A stretch of 64,000 nucleotides of DNA from positions 4,336,697 to 4,400,696 of the forward strand of contig NC_090789.1 of NCBI RefSeq assembly GCF_040054535.1, read 5' to 3'. Source of the DNA: Antennarius striatus. Taxonomy: Eukaryota; Chordata; Actinopteri; Lophiiformes; Antennariidae. The notes beneath the pieces were generated by a model, which was not told the origin of the DNA, made no database searches, and worked only from the letters and a program-made list of their open reading frames with translations. Shown here piece by piece: positions 1-12,215 of this stretch (position 1 is its first letter; each line of letters opens with the position of its first letter). A program made the position numbers and the translations under genes.

Positions 1-387
1 TCCAGCACAGATGTGGACGAACATGTGGCCCTCACCCCTGTGGAGCCAATCCTCCACCCTCTGGCCCCGGCGCACCTAGATCCACCGTTTCACAGTCAGA
101 ACGAACGCGAGGAGGCCGAGGGTGAAGAGCGCCCGAGAGAGACTACAGGTGACATCATGAAAGGGAGGGAAGAAGCGGGCGGGGCAGAGAGGAGCGAAGA
201 GGAAGAGGAGGGAGGAAAGAGTGGAGAAGACGTCAGGGAATGTGCAGATGAAGCGAGGGAGGCTGATGATGGGGAGGAGGAAGAGCTGACGCAGGTGGAG
301 GAGCTCAAGGAGGATCAGCTCCTCGCCGCCCCAGGGGAACTGGAGAACGATTCTAGCTTTCAAGAGAACAGAGATGAGATATTTTAA
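1..387 (+). CDS. 3' end of an unidentified gene with acidic C-terminus (partial)
   Basis: The reading frame is open from the first base to a TAA at 385-387, so this is the last coding exon, or part of it, of a plus-strand gene that begins before the window. The visible part is about 128 residues. The first forty residues are proline- and histidine-containing, and the rest is low-complexity Glu/Gly/Arg/Lys sequence ending in DEIF. No domain, membrane segment or signal is visible, so I do not name it. In human the neighbour of RBM24 is STMND1, but nothing here resembles a stathmin repeat. The purine-rich composition makes the opposite strand look open as well, but that is only a shadow. Candidate poly(A) signals (AATAAA) follow near 684 and 771. 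Confidence 0.55.
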   Translation, partial: SSTDVDEHVALTPVEPILHPLAPAHLDPPFHSQNEREEAEGEERPRETTGDIMKGREEAGGAERSEEEEEGGKSGEDVRECADEAREADDGEEEELTQVEELKEDQLLAAPGELENDSSFQENRDEIF

Positions 388-2520
388 ATTAAAAGAGAAG
401 CAGGTGGAAAGAGCCAAAATCATTCCTTTTGTATCGATGAGAGGTGTTTGTGATAAATTAACACATTTCATGAAGCTGTGATTGGATTTAAGGCTGCAGC
501 TACTGTGTGTCTTCTTTAACATCCATTACAGGGAAGTACGACACACAGGTTAGTGATGCTGCTAAAGCAGACACCCCCCAATGAGGAGGCCAAGCCCCCC
601 GCCCCCCAGCAGTGGCCACTGATTCGGGTCCGCACATGGTCTCCTTTTCTGTCACCCAAGTTTTCTCTCTGCATCTCAGCATTTAATAAACATTTTAAGT
701 TAAAGCTTAAAGAATATGACAGCTTTATTTAATATGCAATATTGCTATGTTATATACCTCCATGAATGTTTTAATAAACATGACAACACATGGTCTTGCC
801 AACTTGTAAATTAAATTTAAGTGAGATTTTTTATCCTGTATTTTACTACCTGCTTTTAAAATCTACGCTGTTCCTCCGTCGGACAAAAGGTGGCGCTGTT
901 TCAATGTTTTAACGTCACAGAGACCCTGAAGCCCGTGATGTCAAATAAGTTATCAGAAGTTTAAGGCATTAAATAAAAACGTGCCTTGTGTGAAAGCATG
1001 TGTAATTACACCGGTTGATCAATAAAGTTGATTACTATTCCCTATATGCTGTCTGTTGGTGCTCATTTATTTGTTTTAAATTATTTTGGTTTATTTGTTG
1101 AAGTTTACTTGTAAAGATTTTTTTTTCTCAGGGGTATTGAGAATGATCTGTGACTGGGTTGTCGGGTGAACTTTGACCTTTGGATTAAACTGTTTCTCTC
1201 AGGTCCAGCGCTGTAGGTTTTATCTTGATTTAAGTTCAATCAGATCTCAGAATATATATTTTAATAAAATGATATAGGGTTTAGGTTAGGTTAGGTCGGT
1301 TTCGGGATCTTCAGCCTTTCTTTTTTTTTTTAGTTCTAATCTTTCAGTGTTTTATTGTATATGAAGATTCAGACCAGTCAGCGTGTTGCGCATGAACAGG
1401 ACTCAACAATTGGACGCAGTGGACACGGATCCTCGCTGTGGAGGCTGGGAAACTCGATGCCGATGCTCTGTTTCCACGACCAGTGTGATTTAAAAGCGCG
1501 TTGACCGCATGAATAAATGACTGACCGAAAGACGCTCGATCAGATTACATCAGTGGATTCATGGAGTCCTGTGTGTTTTGGCCATTTTACCGTTACCGTT
1601 AGTACATAATTAAATATGTATTACAATCAAACCTTTATTCACAAGTATTTACAGGTAAATAATAAACAACTAATACGTGAATATCTTCATTTACAACAAG
1701 TATGTCGGCCAAAACGTGACGCGTAAAAGCGCTCCAACTCGTCCTGTAACCGAGAAGCTGGAGCCGTCATGAATGATTAATTTAAGCCTTCCTCTCACAT
1801 TACTGGAGGTTCCTCTCTTTTCAAAAAGACATCCATCCATCCTGCTCTCAGCTCGGCTCACAGGAGCCTCACAACTTATTTTAATCATTGATGATCTGGA
1901 TCGAACTGGTGGTGCCTGACTGTTTTTGTCTCCGAGCTCCGATCAAGAAGCGTTAACTGTATAATTCCATGACGCACGGCGACGTCTATGTTCTCACCTG
2001 ACTGAATAATGAAGTCTCAATCTCCAGACCCCCCACCCCACCCCCACCCCAATATAAATTGGAACCCCACTTCTTTTAAAGCACGCTTGATGTTATTTTT
2101 AAAAAAAGACTTTCAGAAAACCCAGCTTTTTAAGGTGTAACTTTCACCATACTTTCAAACTTCAGGTTATGTGCGTGGAGGCGTAAACTTATCACACACA
2201 CACACACACACACCCCCCACAACCCACCCACCCTACCCCCGCTTGCTGATTGCGGCCTGCCTTGATGTCTGACGCCACAGAGTGAAACGTACCCAAACTT
2301 CCTCATAAAAAAGCCAGGATGGTCAAAGTCCAGCGCGCAACGAGATTAAACCCAACTGATGTAATTAACGCGGTCAGACTCACATTTCTTTTGTGTCATT
2401 CTCACAATCTCTCAACTTGCAGTCTCATCGACTCAACTTATCGGCAATGGTTTAATTTAATTTCCCTCAGTGGTCATCTCAATTCAATTCTAGTGAAAAC
2501 CGCTGGGCAGATGGGAGCTC
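388..2520. other. intergenic, upstream of rbm24
   Basis: There is no gene-like reading frame here. The stretch holds several AATAAA hexamers downstream of the unidentified first gene, a cytosine/adenine-rich patch near 2030-2060, and a short (CA)n run at 2193-2212 followed by a C-rich segment. Distal rbm24 regulatory sequence is likely, but I could not delimit any element. Confidence 0.5.
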
Positions 2521-2934
2521 CTGCGGTTTTTACTGCAGGTCTCCCAGCTGTTGGTGCGCGCCTGTGGGCGGGCGGAGACGGACCGAGCTGGGTGGAGTTA
2601 GGTACAGCGCTTTTAGGAATGGGCCCCCAACCTATTTAGTTAGACAGCAGAGTTGCGTGGAAGAGCTGGGAACACCTGATGATCTCTCTGGGACAATCCG
2701 CTCCATACGATTCCCCTGTTTGCTGTCGGAAGAAGCATCTACCTCCAGCCTTCTTTTTTGTCGAGTTTTCGTTTTGTTTTCTCTTCTGAAAAAAAAAAAA
2801 AAAAAAAAAGTGACAGAGCCAGCTGACCCCTCTTCTCCTCTCTCTTTCTCTCTTTTCAACCAAAGAATTCACTGATAAGGAAACTTTGCACTATTCCTTT
2901 TTGTTGTTCCTCTTTATTGTACTTTGCACTAACG
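2521..2934 (+). promoter_or_regulatory. rbm24: rbm24 5' UTR and proximal promoter (approximate)
   Basis: This is the sequence immediately upstream of the rbm24 ATG. It contains a CAGCTG E-box near 2548, of the kind bound by myogenic bHLH factors, and a 20-base A run at about 2790-2809 inside the presumed 5' UTR. The transcription start is not visible, so the left edge is a guess. The E-box fits the known heart and skeletal-muscle expression of RBM24, but a single hexamer is weak evidence. Confidence 0.35.
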
Positions 2935-5900
2935 ATGCACACCACGCAAAAGGACACGACCTACACGAAGATTTTTGTCGGGGGTCTTCCCTACCACACC
3001 ACGGATTCAAGTCTCAGGAAATATTTTGAGGTGTTTGGTGAGATTGAAGAAGCGGTGGTCATTACAGACAGACAAACCGGCAAGTCTAGGGGATATGGAT
3101 TCGTAAGTATCTCTCACCCATAATTATTCCATCCATTTTACGCATAAAAACAACCTCATGCGTGTTGGGAGAGTTCTGCTCCCTGTTTAGAGTTCGCAAA
3201 GTTTCTGTTCTCTTACGACATCATGACCAACTTCACTTTATCTGCAGTCATGTGCTGTTTATTCACTAGATTAAATTTGTCACTGACTTCTGTTGCAATC
3301 TCGCACCCACCAACTTGTTGCGCGTTGGTATGCGCCCTGACACGTTCGGAAGCGAGCTGCCCTCACATTGGCAGCTGTGGCGGGCGAAAAAGCTGTTTTC
3401 TCAAGCTCATGTGGTGGTTTCATCACCTCCAAGTTGTTTTCAGTTTTACGCAAAAAAGGCTTGCAATCAAACCCGACAGACATAAAACATTACATACGCG
3501 TTAGAGATGCGTGACGACTTGCAGTTTCGCGCTACCCAGATGATTCATTGTGTTTTTATGCGTAAAAAGACCTATTTGCCGCATTTTAGCTGCGCAATTT
3601 GCATGTCTTTTTTCGCATCAGGCATGGAATTATCATATTTATTGATCATATTAGAAACATCATATTTGATTGTCTTTTTCTGTACTTTCTGCTCAAAAAT
3701 TATTTTTTTGGCCAGGTCAGAGAGGAATACATCTGTTGTAAAAGAAAAAGAAATACCAGCAAGGCAGAGTCATGAAGTTTGGCTGTAATCTGAGAAATAA
3801 TGGAGAGCAGTTCAATCCGTCATGACTGTTTGACTCCAATTTATTGCTTATAGTTTCAATCCAAATCCAGAAGTCTGATGGATGAGTGTGTGTTCGATGA
3901 GAGAATGACCTCACGTTCAACTTTCTCCCTTTCCTTTAAACACATAAATGAATGGAATCAGACGCTTTGAAGCCTACATGTTGTGGAAAAGTCATCTCAC
4001 CCACATCGTTGCCATCTTCTGCACGTCTTTCCTCTTTTGTCAGGTGACAATGGCCGACCGCTCAGCCGCAGACCGGGCCTGCAAGGACCCCAACCCCATC
4101 ATCGATGGCAGGAAGGCCAATGTCAACCTGGCCTACCTGGGGGCGAAGCCTCGCGTGATGCAGCCAGGTGAGGACCACCAGACCTTTGTCGTATTTATGT
4201 GCTCATTTTCCTCCAAATGGCACAGAAATGTGTTCATTTTCTTATAAATCTGGCGGTTCGACACGAGTAGACCCACAACTGTTTGGGAGTGTGGTGTTAA
4301 TTTTACTGGCAAACAAGCCAACAAGAAAATCAAGTCGATCCCTCCCGATTTTCACCTGAGGGTTTTTAGTTTCTGTGTGGCTGCAGCAGATGTAAGAACA
4401 AGTAAGGCGGTTATTAGCTTCCACCAGCATCAGCAGATTGACTTCTTTTATGCGCTGCCAGTTCAATTCATTTATTTTTATTTGATCTGCTTTTGCAGGT
4501 TTTACCTTTGGCGTCCCTCAGATTCACCCAGCGTTCATCCAAAGGCCTTACGGGTAAGTACATCTGTCGTAAAGGATTTTTGGTATTTTATCTTGATTTT
4601 TTTTTTTAAACATGTAGTTTGATTTCTTTTATAAGTTCAATGTTTCAGACTAATTTTCAGATTTTTTTCCAAAACTGAAATGATGGCTGGTAACTAGAGG
4701 TGGACAGTGACTTGTGTTAGTTTATCATGGCTGTCCACCTAACAGCCAGTCAAACAGCCTTTTCTAGGTTTGCCTGTTTGTAAAAATGTGTGAGTGTGTT
4801 TAGCTATTAGTGTGTGTTTATGCACAATGATGGAAACTTTCAGCCTGACTCAATGTTATCTATCTTTCTCTGGTCCGACAGGCTCGCTCTCAGTTAAGAT
4901 AACCATGCTGGTTTGTGGAATAGTTCTGCGAACATAATCACAGATCAGAGAAAGGAATTACCTGTAGGCTCAAACACACACAAACAAGCTCTCAAAATGG
5001 TGATTATAGATGCATGTACGTGGGTTTGGATCTTTTTATTTGAATAGAAGTTAGAGCTTTGTGTGTGGTTATGAAGTGGTGTTGTTAGCTAAACCGTGTG
5101 CTTTCTTACTTTAATGACAAAAAAAAAAAAAAAAAAAGTTGAATTGATTGAATTTTTTGGGGTGATCTTTTCCTTTTTTTTTTTTAATGTGGAAACTTGT
5201 CAACTTTGCTGAGGAAGAGCAAAGTGTTTTTGTTTGTTTTGAATTTTTATTGCGTTTAGCTTGTGGTTGACCTGTTTTGTTTAACAGGATGTGTTGTTTT
5301 ATGTGTTTTTTTTATGGCTGTCTTGTTGGAGTGAGTGATGAATTTTCTGTGTGACTTGATGTTGTTTGCCCTCCTGATCACCTTCTTACTCCTATTCCCT
5401 CGAAAGTATTCCCTCAAAATAACAACACACATCACTCACTAATTGCGTGTGCTTATAGCATCTTCCTGGTGTCACATTAACCCAACAAAGCAGGAAAAAA
5501 AAAACCAACCCAAAGAAAATGTTTATCTTTGCGGTATCCCTCATGTTCCACAGCCAAAGAGAGAAGGTTTTTTTTTTTTTTTGGTGATTTGATTATTCAT
5601 TCATCAGTTAGAGTCACAGGACAGAAGAATTCATTTCCAGCTTTTTTCACCCATCTGGAGAGAATACTTGATAAGTCTTACTCGTCTTTACGCCATCATC
5701 TCACAACCAACTAAAAAAGCCTCATGGTGTCATCTTCATTTTGAATTTTACTTCAAATTTTGGCCAGTGCAGTCTATTGATCTCAATCATGAATGTCTAT
5801 CTGTGGGAACTCATTGTGATTTGATGTTTCAGCATCAAACAGGATGTTGTTGAGGCCATTGCGTGACCCACTTTCTAGATGTTGGAAAAATTGCCCCCTA

Positions 5901-8900
5901 GAATAATTTTGAAGAAATAACCTCCATCATGTGTGACCATCCAACACTGCTTTTGGCTTAAATTTATATTTTTTGTTGTCGTCCCAATTTATTCTAGCTG
6001 TTTGTGTTGTCACAGAAAATCTTGCAGCTTTGAATATTTCTATCGTGGCTTCTGTCTCCCTTCCTTTCTCAGTGAGGCTTTTAAACTGTGTACATGGATG
6101 TCTCCTGATTAAATGACAAACCTATCAGTTATAATGTAAATTCCAACCATAGCATTATGTTTGTACGCGCACTCGAGCTCCCATTGTGTGTGTGCGTGTG
6201 TGTGTGAGTGTGTGTGTCTTTGTCTGTTGTCATGCATGCTCATTTTCAGCTCCGCTCACTAAATTCTGCGATGTGACACAAACAAATGTCTGGATGTCTC
6301 GTTCTCTCTGTCTCCCCCTTTCTCTCTCTCACTCATTCACTCGGAGCGAACTTTCGTCACATGAGCTCGTGGTGTTAAGGAAAACAAGCGCGTTCATTGT
6401 GCCACACAAAGCCCCGAATGCTGACACTGCAGTCGCATGAAGCATTGTATGTGTGTGTGTGTGTGTGTGTGTGTGGAGGGAGAAGAGCAGGGCAGGGGTC
6501 ATTTAAACAGTGTTTTTGGGGCCACCTAAATGAACAGGTGCACATGAATCACCTGAACCAGAATCACAATCAGTTTTTTAAAACCTTATTTTTAGCAATA
6601 ATTAACTTTGAATTCCAGATGTGGAACTGGAGCCTCATTGATGAATGTGATGTGAAAGTTTGTCTACAATAAGAAGAATAAAATGTAAAATCACCTCACA
6701 TCTCTACCGTGAAAAAATATCTTAAAAATTTCACAATCTGCAAGAATATCCCCCCAAAAATATGTTAATGTGTTATTTATTTATCATCCTCACACAGCGT
6801 CAGGATTTTTGATTTAAGATGTTTTCTGCATAATTAAATCTCTTTGAAATCTGTAATCAGAAGTTTAGCAACAATAGGTGAAGGATTTTCACAAATTAAC
6901 CCCATCAAAATCACTTTCTGTTCTCTGGATTATGACCAGAGTCTCGTTTGACAGACTGTTGAGTCAAGACACCAGAAAACAGCGTAGAAACACACAACCG
7001 GCTCAAATCCATGGCTTCATACGCATCCTGTAGTGTGTGTTTGTACTCGTGATCGCTCCTTCAGCAGAAGGTATGCACCTTTATTTAGCCGTGAACTTTA
7101 ATGACCACCGGGTTGTGTGTGTGTGTGTGTGTGTGTGTGTGTCTGTGTGTGTGTGTGTACGACATTCCAGTTAAACACACATATGAGTCCAGCCTCGCTC
7201 TACAAAATACACAATTACTCTGATATTTTTTTCCATTTGTTGAGAGCATTTCCTCCAAAGGCTCAAACCTCTGCATCCATTTGGTTTGTTTTTATCTTAG
7301 TGTGTGTGTGTGTGTGTGTGCGTGTGTGTGTGCGTGTGCGTGTGTGTGTGTGCATGTTGCTCTACCTAACCATCCTACAGATGCAGGGATAGCAGGGGAA
7401 TGAGAGACAGCTAAGTTACAACCCAAAATGCACCGAGCAAAGAGTCAGATTTCATGAGCAGAGGAGATGGGTACATACCACCAGAAGTCTTTTTCTAAAT
7501 GTTACCGAGTCAAAAAATAGTTTCAGTCAGAGCTGCAGCCTCGACACTCAATCATAAAAAGCCCAGCTGGAAGTTTGAGGGAATGACAGATGCTATTTAT
7601 GAAGAGTTGTGACCTCTAATAGCAGAACAGAGCTAATTTATTATGGACAACTACATTTGTGAAAGAACCTGCTTATTGGATCGTAGCCCCCCCCCCCATG
7701 ATCCACCTTCAATTTGAGTGGTTTCCTCCCTTTTTGACAACACTGAATAATTCCTTCTGATTAGGTCACTCTTCTGATGACGTTATCTTTAGTGCTGGTT
7801 TGGGGGGAGATTGTAAGCATCAAATGATGAGGATTAAACGTTATACAAGGAGAGCAAGAGGAGGAAAAAACAACATGTAGTTCTCTTTATCGTGTCCCTT
7901 CACTAGTGAGTTGTGTTTGTTTGTTTGTGTGTCGTGTTGATTTCATGTTGATTTCACACTGACGCTCGCCGTCGACCCACAGCCACACCAAAACCCCCGA
8001 CATGCTCAGTTTACACTCTCCTTTTTTTTCCCGTTTGTTTTTTTTTTTCCAAGTCGAGTGATTGTGTCGTGTCCTCGTCGTCATTGTTTCTGTAATCAGT
8101 CTAGCCGAGGTGGACTATTTTTACATATTTCTTCCTCTCTGACGCCTTGCTCTTGTTTTGTTTTTCCTGTTTTTTTTCCTGGCACACTGTTTTCGGTTGA
8201 GATGTGGGTTGGATTGGATAATGGAGTGCTGACAATAGGGTTGCCACGATAGATCCTGGCTTTCAAAGCTGTAATATCTTCTCCATATCTTTCACTTATC
8301 TCCCAGCTCAGACTCAAAAAAAAAGGAAAAAAAAAAAAGTCAGTCCGATGTTCATTTATGCAGCTGATTAAATTTAGTTCGCGTGATTTTGCCTGAGCAG
8401 ATATTTGAGCTACTTAAATCCTTGCTCACAAGCAGTCATGTAGCTGTTGTTGCACCTCTGTGCAGGAAATAGTTTGTTTCTCATGTTTGTCACAAGAATT
8501 AAATTAAACTGAAGGGAGTTTTTTCTTCTTTTTTCATAACAATAATAACTCAAATTCACACAAAATCCAAAGCTGTTTAGCTTTCCAGCACAAAAAAAAG
8601 AAAAAAAGAACCTTTTTCTGAAGCAATCATGTTAAATTTCCAATCTTCCCCTCAGGCTTTGCTGTGTGACTGAGTTTCCAGACCATATAGAGTCTGGGGG
8701 GAGGGGGGGTGGATAAGGCTATGTCATGAAGGCCAGAATGTGCTCATTGTCCATAATTGTTTATTTAATTGAAACATCCCTCTGGGTGCAGAGTCTAGCC
8801 CCGGCTCCCTCTGATGCCTGCCTCACTCTTTGTCCCGACCCAGAGGGGGAAATGGCCGGCCAAGTCCCTTTTTGAAAACTGTCCAGCTGTCAAAGTGGCA

Positions 8901-9841
8901 GTGACATTTTCACAATGCTCCCCTAGGCTCATCTCCTCTCTCTGCACCCACCCACCCCCCCCGGCACTGTAAGCCTCCCATCGTCTCCTCCCTCCCCATC
9001 CTCTCACTAGCCCAGCGGTAGCCAGGAGGACAACACCATAGCCAGATCGCACGTGGAGGAAAACCAAACTGCAGGTTGCAGATTCCCCATCATTTTCTCT
9101 TCATCTCACTTCTTCTGCCTGACGGTAGCTCCGTCTTCACAAGCTCAAACTAAAAAAAAAAAGAAAATAAAAAAGACAGAAATAGAATATATGAAACAAC
9201 TGTTAAATCACCGCTTCCTCCATTTTTGACCCCCCCAAAAAAAACTAGAATTTCTCAGTAGATTTTAGCTCCTTCTTGTCACAGAGAGATTTCTATTTTG
9301 GCAACCCTACATTGCTCTAATCACTAATAGCAGGCATTTCCTTGGTGTTCTTGACTGGTGGGTGGTGGAAGGGAGCTTGCCGCAGTGTTAGGGGTTGGGG
9401 GTTTTTTTTGGCGGGGGGGGGGGGGGGGGTTGAGCCACTCTCAGACTGAGTCAAACTAACCTGTTGTGTGTTTGTGTGCTTCACAGCATCCCTGCCCACT
9501 ATGTGTACCCTCAGGCCTTCGTACAGCCTAGTGTGGTCATCCCTCACGTGCAGCCTACAGCGGCCACCGCCCCCGCCACCGCTTCCTCCCCCTACATTGA
9601 CTACACCGGCGCTGCCTACGCGCAGTATTCCGCCGCTGCGGCCACCGCCGCGGCCGCCGCTGCGTACGAGCAGTATCCCTACGCCGCATCACCTGCCGCC
9701 GCGGGCTACATGGCCACCGCGGGCTACGGCTACGCGGTCCAGCAGCCGTTAGCCTCCGCCGCCCCGGGCTCAGCCGCCGCCGCGGCCGCCGCCTTCGGTC
9801 AGTACCAGCCTCAGCAGCTGCAAGCCGACCGCATGCAATAG
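2935..9841 (+). CDS. rbm24: RNA-binding motif protein 24
   Basis: Coding exons are 2935-3102, 4044-4167, 4499-4553 and 9487-9841 (stop 9839-9841). All junctions are GT-AG and the joined frame gives 233 aa, close to vertebrate RBM24 (about 236). The single RRM occupies roughly residues 10-88, with RNP2 IFVGGL at 13-18 and RNP1 RGYGFVTM at 52-59; the exon 1/2 junction falls inside RNP1. The C-terminal half is rich in Ala, Tyr and Pro, with several alanine runs, and ends in QLQADRMQ as in orthologues. RBM24 binds GU-rich RNA and controls muscle and heart splicing, mRNA stability and translation. An in-frame TTG lies at 2917, but ATG 2935 matches the conserved [17 protein letters not shown] start. 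RBM38 is the close paralogue; the long alanine/tyrosine tail and the cap2 neighbour favour RBM24. The a/b fish copy cannot be decided. Confidence 0.95.
4554..9486 (+). other. rbm24 intron 3, rich in TG tracts
   Basis: This is the only long intron of rbm24 (4.9 kb). On the sense strand it holds (TG)n runs at about 6187-6218, 6451-6474, 7112-7159 and 7301-7352, poly(A)/poly(T) tracts near 5120, 5170 and 5568, and a G run at about 9414-9430 just before the last exon. No alternative coding exon was recognised. Confidence 0.7.
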
Positions 9842-10000
9842 CGGCCACTGCAACCACTGGACACACAGGGTGAGGATGGCCACGCCCAGACACGGCTGAT
9901 TGGTCAGGAGGATGAGCGGCGAAGAAAAAAAAAGAGGAAACATGGCCTGATGGGAGGACGGAGGGCTTGGCAGCGACTCAAAGGCAGTTTGCTCATGAAA

Positions 10001-10150
10001 GGTGATGATGGTGATGATGATGATGACGATGATGACGATGATGACGATGATGATGATGATGAATGGTGGTGGTGGTGATGATAGTGGTGATGATGACGGT
10101 GGTAGTGATGATGATGATGATGATGATGATGGTGATGACGATGGTGAGGT
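10001..10150 (+). repeat. (GATGAT/GGTGAT)n imperfect trinucleotide array
   Basis: About 150 bp of interrupted GAT/GAC/GGT trinucleotides lie in the presumed rbm24 3' UTR. The poly-Asp or poly-His reading frames across it, on either strand, are artefacts of the repeat. Confidence 0.9.
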
Positions 10151-10247
10151 GGGAAATTATAAGGTAACTTTCCAACTTGCTGTGCTTTATCCAAAAAACA
10201 AAAAAATATGAAAATGACAAACAGAACAAATATTGGAAAGTGATTTC

Positions 10248-10326
<79 letters not shown>
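10248..10326 (+). repeat. (TTA)n microsatellite
   Basis: About 26 nearly pure TTA units lie about 100 bp after the GAT array, also within the presumed rbm24 3' UTR. Confidence 0.95.
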
Positions 10327-12215
10327 CATTACTATTATCATTGTAGTAGAGTACTTATTTCTAGACAAGAAAAGCAGGAACTAATCCCTGTGGTTGGTGT
10401 TAGGTGTTAAACTAAGCCTTTAAGTCCTATTGCTGTCTTTAACGTTAGGAAAGTTAGGAGGAGTTAGGAAACTGTACTCTTTTTTAACTTGGTTATTTGA
10501 TGCCCTTATAACATTTATATTTATTAATGTTACTGTTACAAATTGGGGGCTCTTCTTGTTCTTTTTTGTCTTTTTTTAAGTGCATTTTTGGAGTTACTAT
10601 TTTTCTGATAATCAGGGAAATGAATCTGTTTCTAACGTGTTAGTTATTATAATGTGACCTCTGTCAGGAAGTTCAAGGGTCGTAACTCGTCGTGTCGTGC
10701 ACATTTGAAGAACAACCTTTTTTTTTTTTTCTTCCTGATACTGAATGTCCCTTTTGTTGCTCTGTGTTTCGACCTCTTGACCTATGCAAAGCAAACAAAT
10801 CACCGGGAGACAAAACAACAATGAAAAGACACAAAAAACTGAAAATGTCATCAACTATGACTTGATTCTCGGACGATAGAGGGACAAAACAAATGCACTG
10901 ACAACAGGAGCGGGATTGAAAACGGCTTCAGACAATGAGAAACACTAAATCAGTTGCTTTTCCACATGTTTCACTCACATGTACGCCGACACATGCATCC
11001 AGAGTTGCACACATAGCATACAAACACAAAGGCGGCACAGTTGTGTTGCTCTGGGACGACAGAAAGGAAAAGAGAAAGAAAGAGGGAGCAGCTGCCGGTG
11101 GGGGTGGACGGTGCCGCCGCCGCTGCAACGCCACGCAGACCGATCGCTCTGGAAAGAACGCATCACTTGTGCTCGTTTGTTGAGCTGTCACATTTTAATC
11201 CCCCAGCCAGGCCCATTTGGGAACCGACTTCACACCCCTTACAGAGCCCCCCCCCCCCCTTTCTCCCTCCCCTGGGTTATTCAGGCCTGCAGCTGTCAGC
11301 ACTTCCACCTCAGTGCTGCTGTAGTCTGGTGTCAGGTACACACACACACATAGACACACACACTCACCAACAACGTGCCTGCCTCATGTCTGTTAAGAAC
11401 GCCAGGTGGGTCGGAACCGGAAGGGGTTTGACTCGTTCACATTCGGTTGGTCCGTGTGCCTTACATTTTTACTGCTATTTAAGAGAAGAAGAAAAAAAGA
11501 AAAAAAGTTTAAAAAAAAAGAAAAATTTATTATTTAAAATATTTATTTTGGAGGGTTGACTATGTTGACGCTCTGAGAGTAGAGACTTAGTGGCGGTACT
11601 GTATTAATATCATTATGTACTCATCTCAAGGCATGTTTAAGTTATTGATTAGTTTAGTAATAATATTATAATTATTATTATTATTAACATACTCTACCAA
11701 AATGTTATTTAAGATTCTGTTATGTGCACTGTACTTTTATTTTTTATTTTTGGATTCTTTCAAACATGACATTACATATTAGTTTAATGCTGTTATGCCT
11801 TTTGTAGGGAAGAATCTTTATTTAATGCAGGCCTGTTTGCATGCAGATTGTACTCTCTCTTTTGTGTATAGAGGAGAGGGAAAAAAATCATTTTCACAAA
11901 AACAAGCAAAAATGCTGCTTTCTCCACTAGAATGTATAGTTGTTGTCGAGGTTTAAGTAGTTGTGCTTCTTTTGCTTCATTTTCATCAGATGGGCTATTT
12001 TACACTGTTGGGAATTTTTATACTTGAACCATTTCTTACAAGGGAAATATGAAAAAGAAATGACAAAAAAAGGAAGCTTTTTATTGTCACTGGATAAAGA
12101 CATGTAAAGTATTATGAAAATGCAAAGGTCTTGTTGATATTAAAACTTTTACTTCAAAATTTCATCACAATTTTACCCAAAATTGGAATAAAATGTTCTA
12201 TATTTAAAAAGCTTG

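Larger units (their letters stand above)
9842..12215 (+). other. rbm24: rbm24 3' UTR (approximate end)
   Basis: No other gene follows the rbm24 stop codon before the AATAAA at 12187-12192, so a 3' UTR of about 2.4 kb is inferred. It is AT-rich and contains two trinucleotide arrays (described separately), an (AC)n patch near 11340, and many AU-rich stretches at 11500-12200. The real cleavage site needs transcript data. Confidence 0.55.

Noticed and set aside
9555-9893. Arg-rich minus-strand frame opposite the last rbm24 exon
   Set aside because: It is a GC-rich shadow of the Ala/Tyr coding sequence, with no similarity to a known protein.
9904-10368. Long minus-strand frame with poly-Ile, poly-His and poly-Ser runs
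   Set aside because: It is produced entirely by the TTA and GAT arrays in the rbm24 3' UTR.
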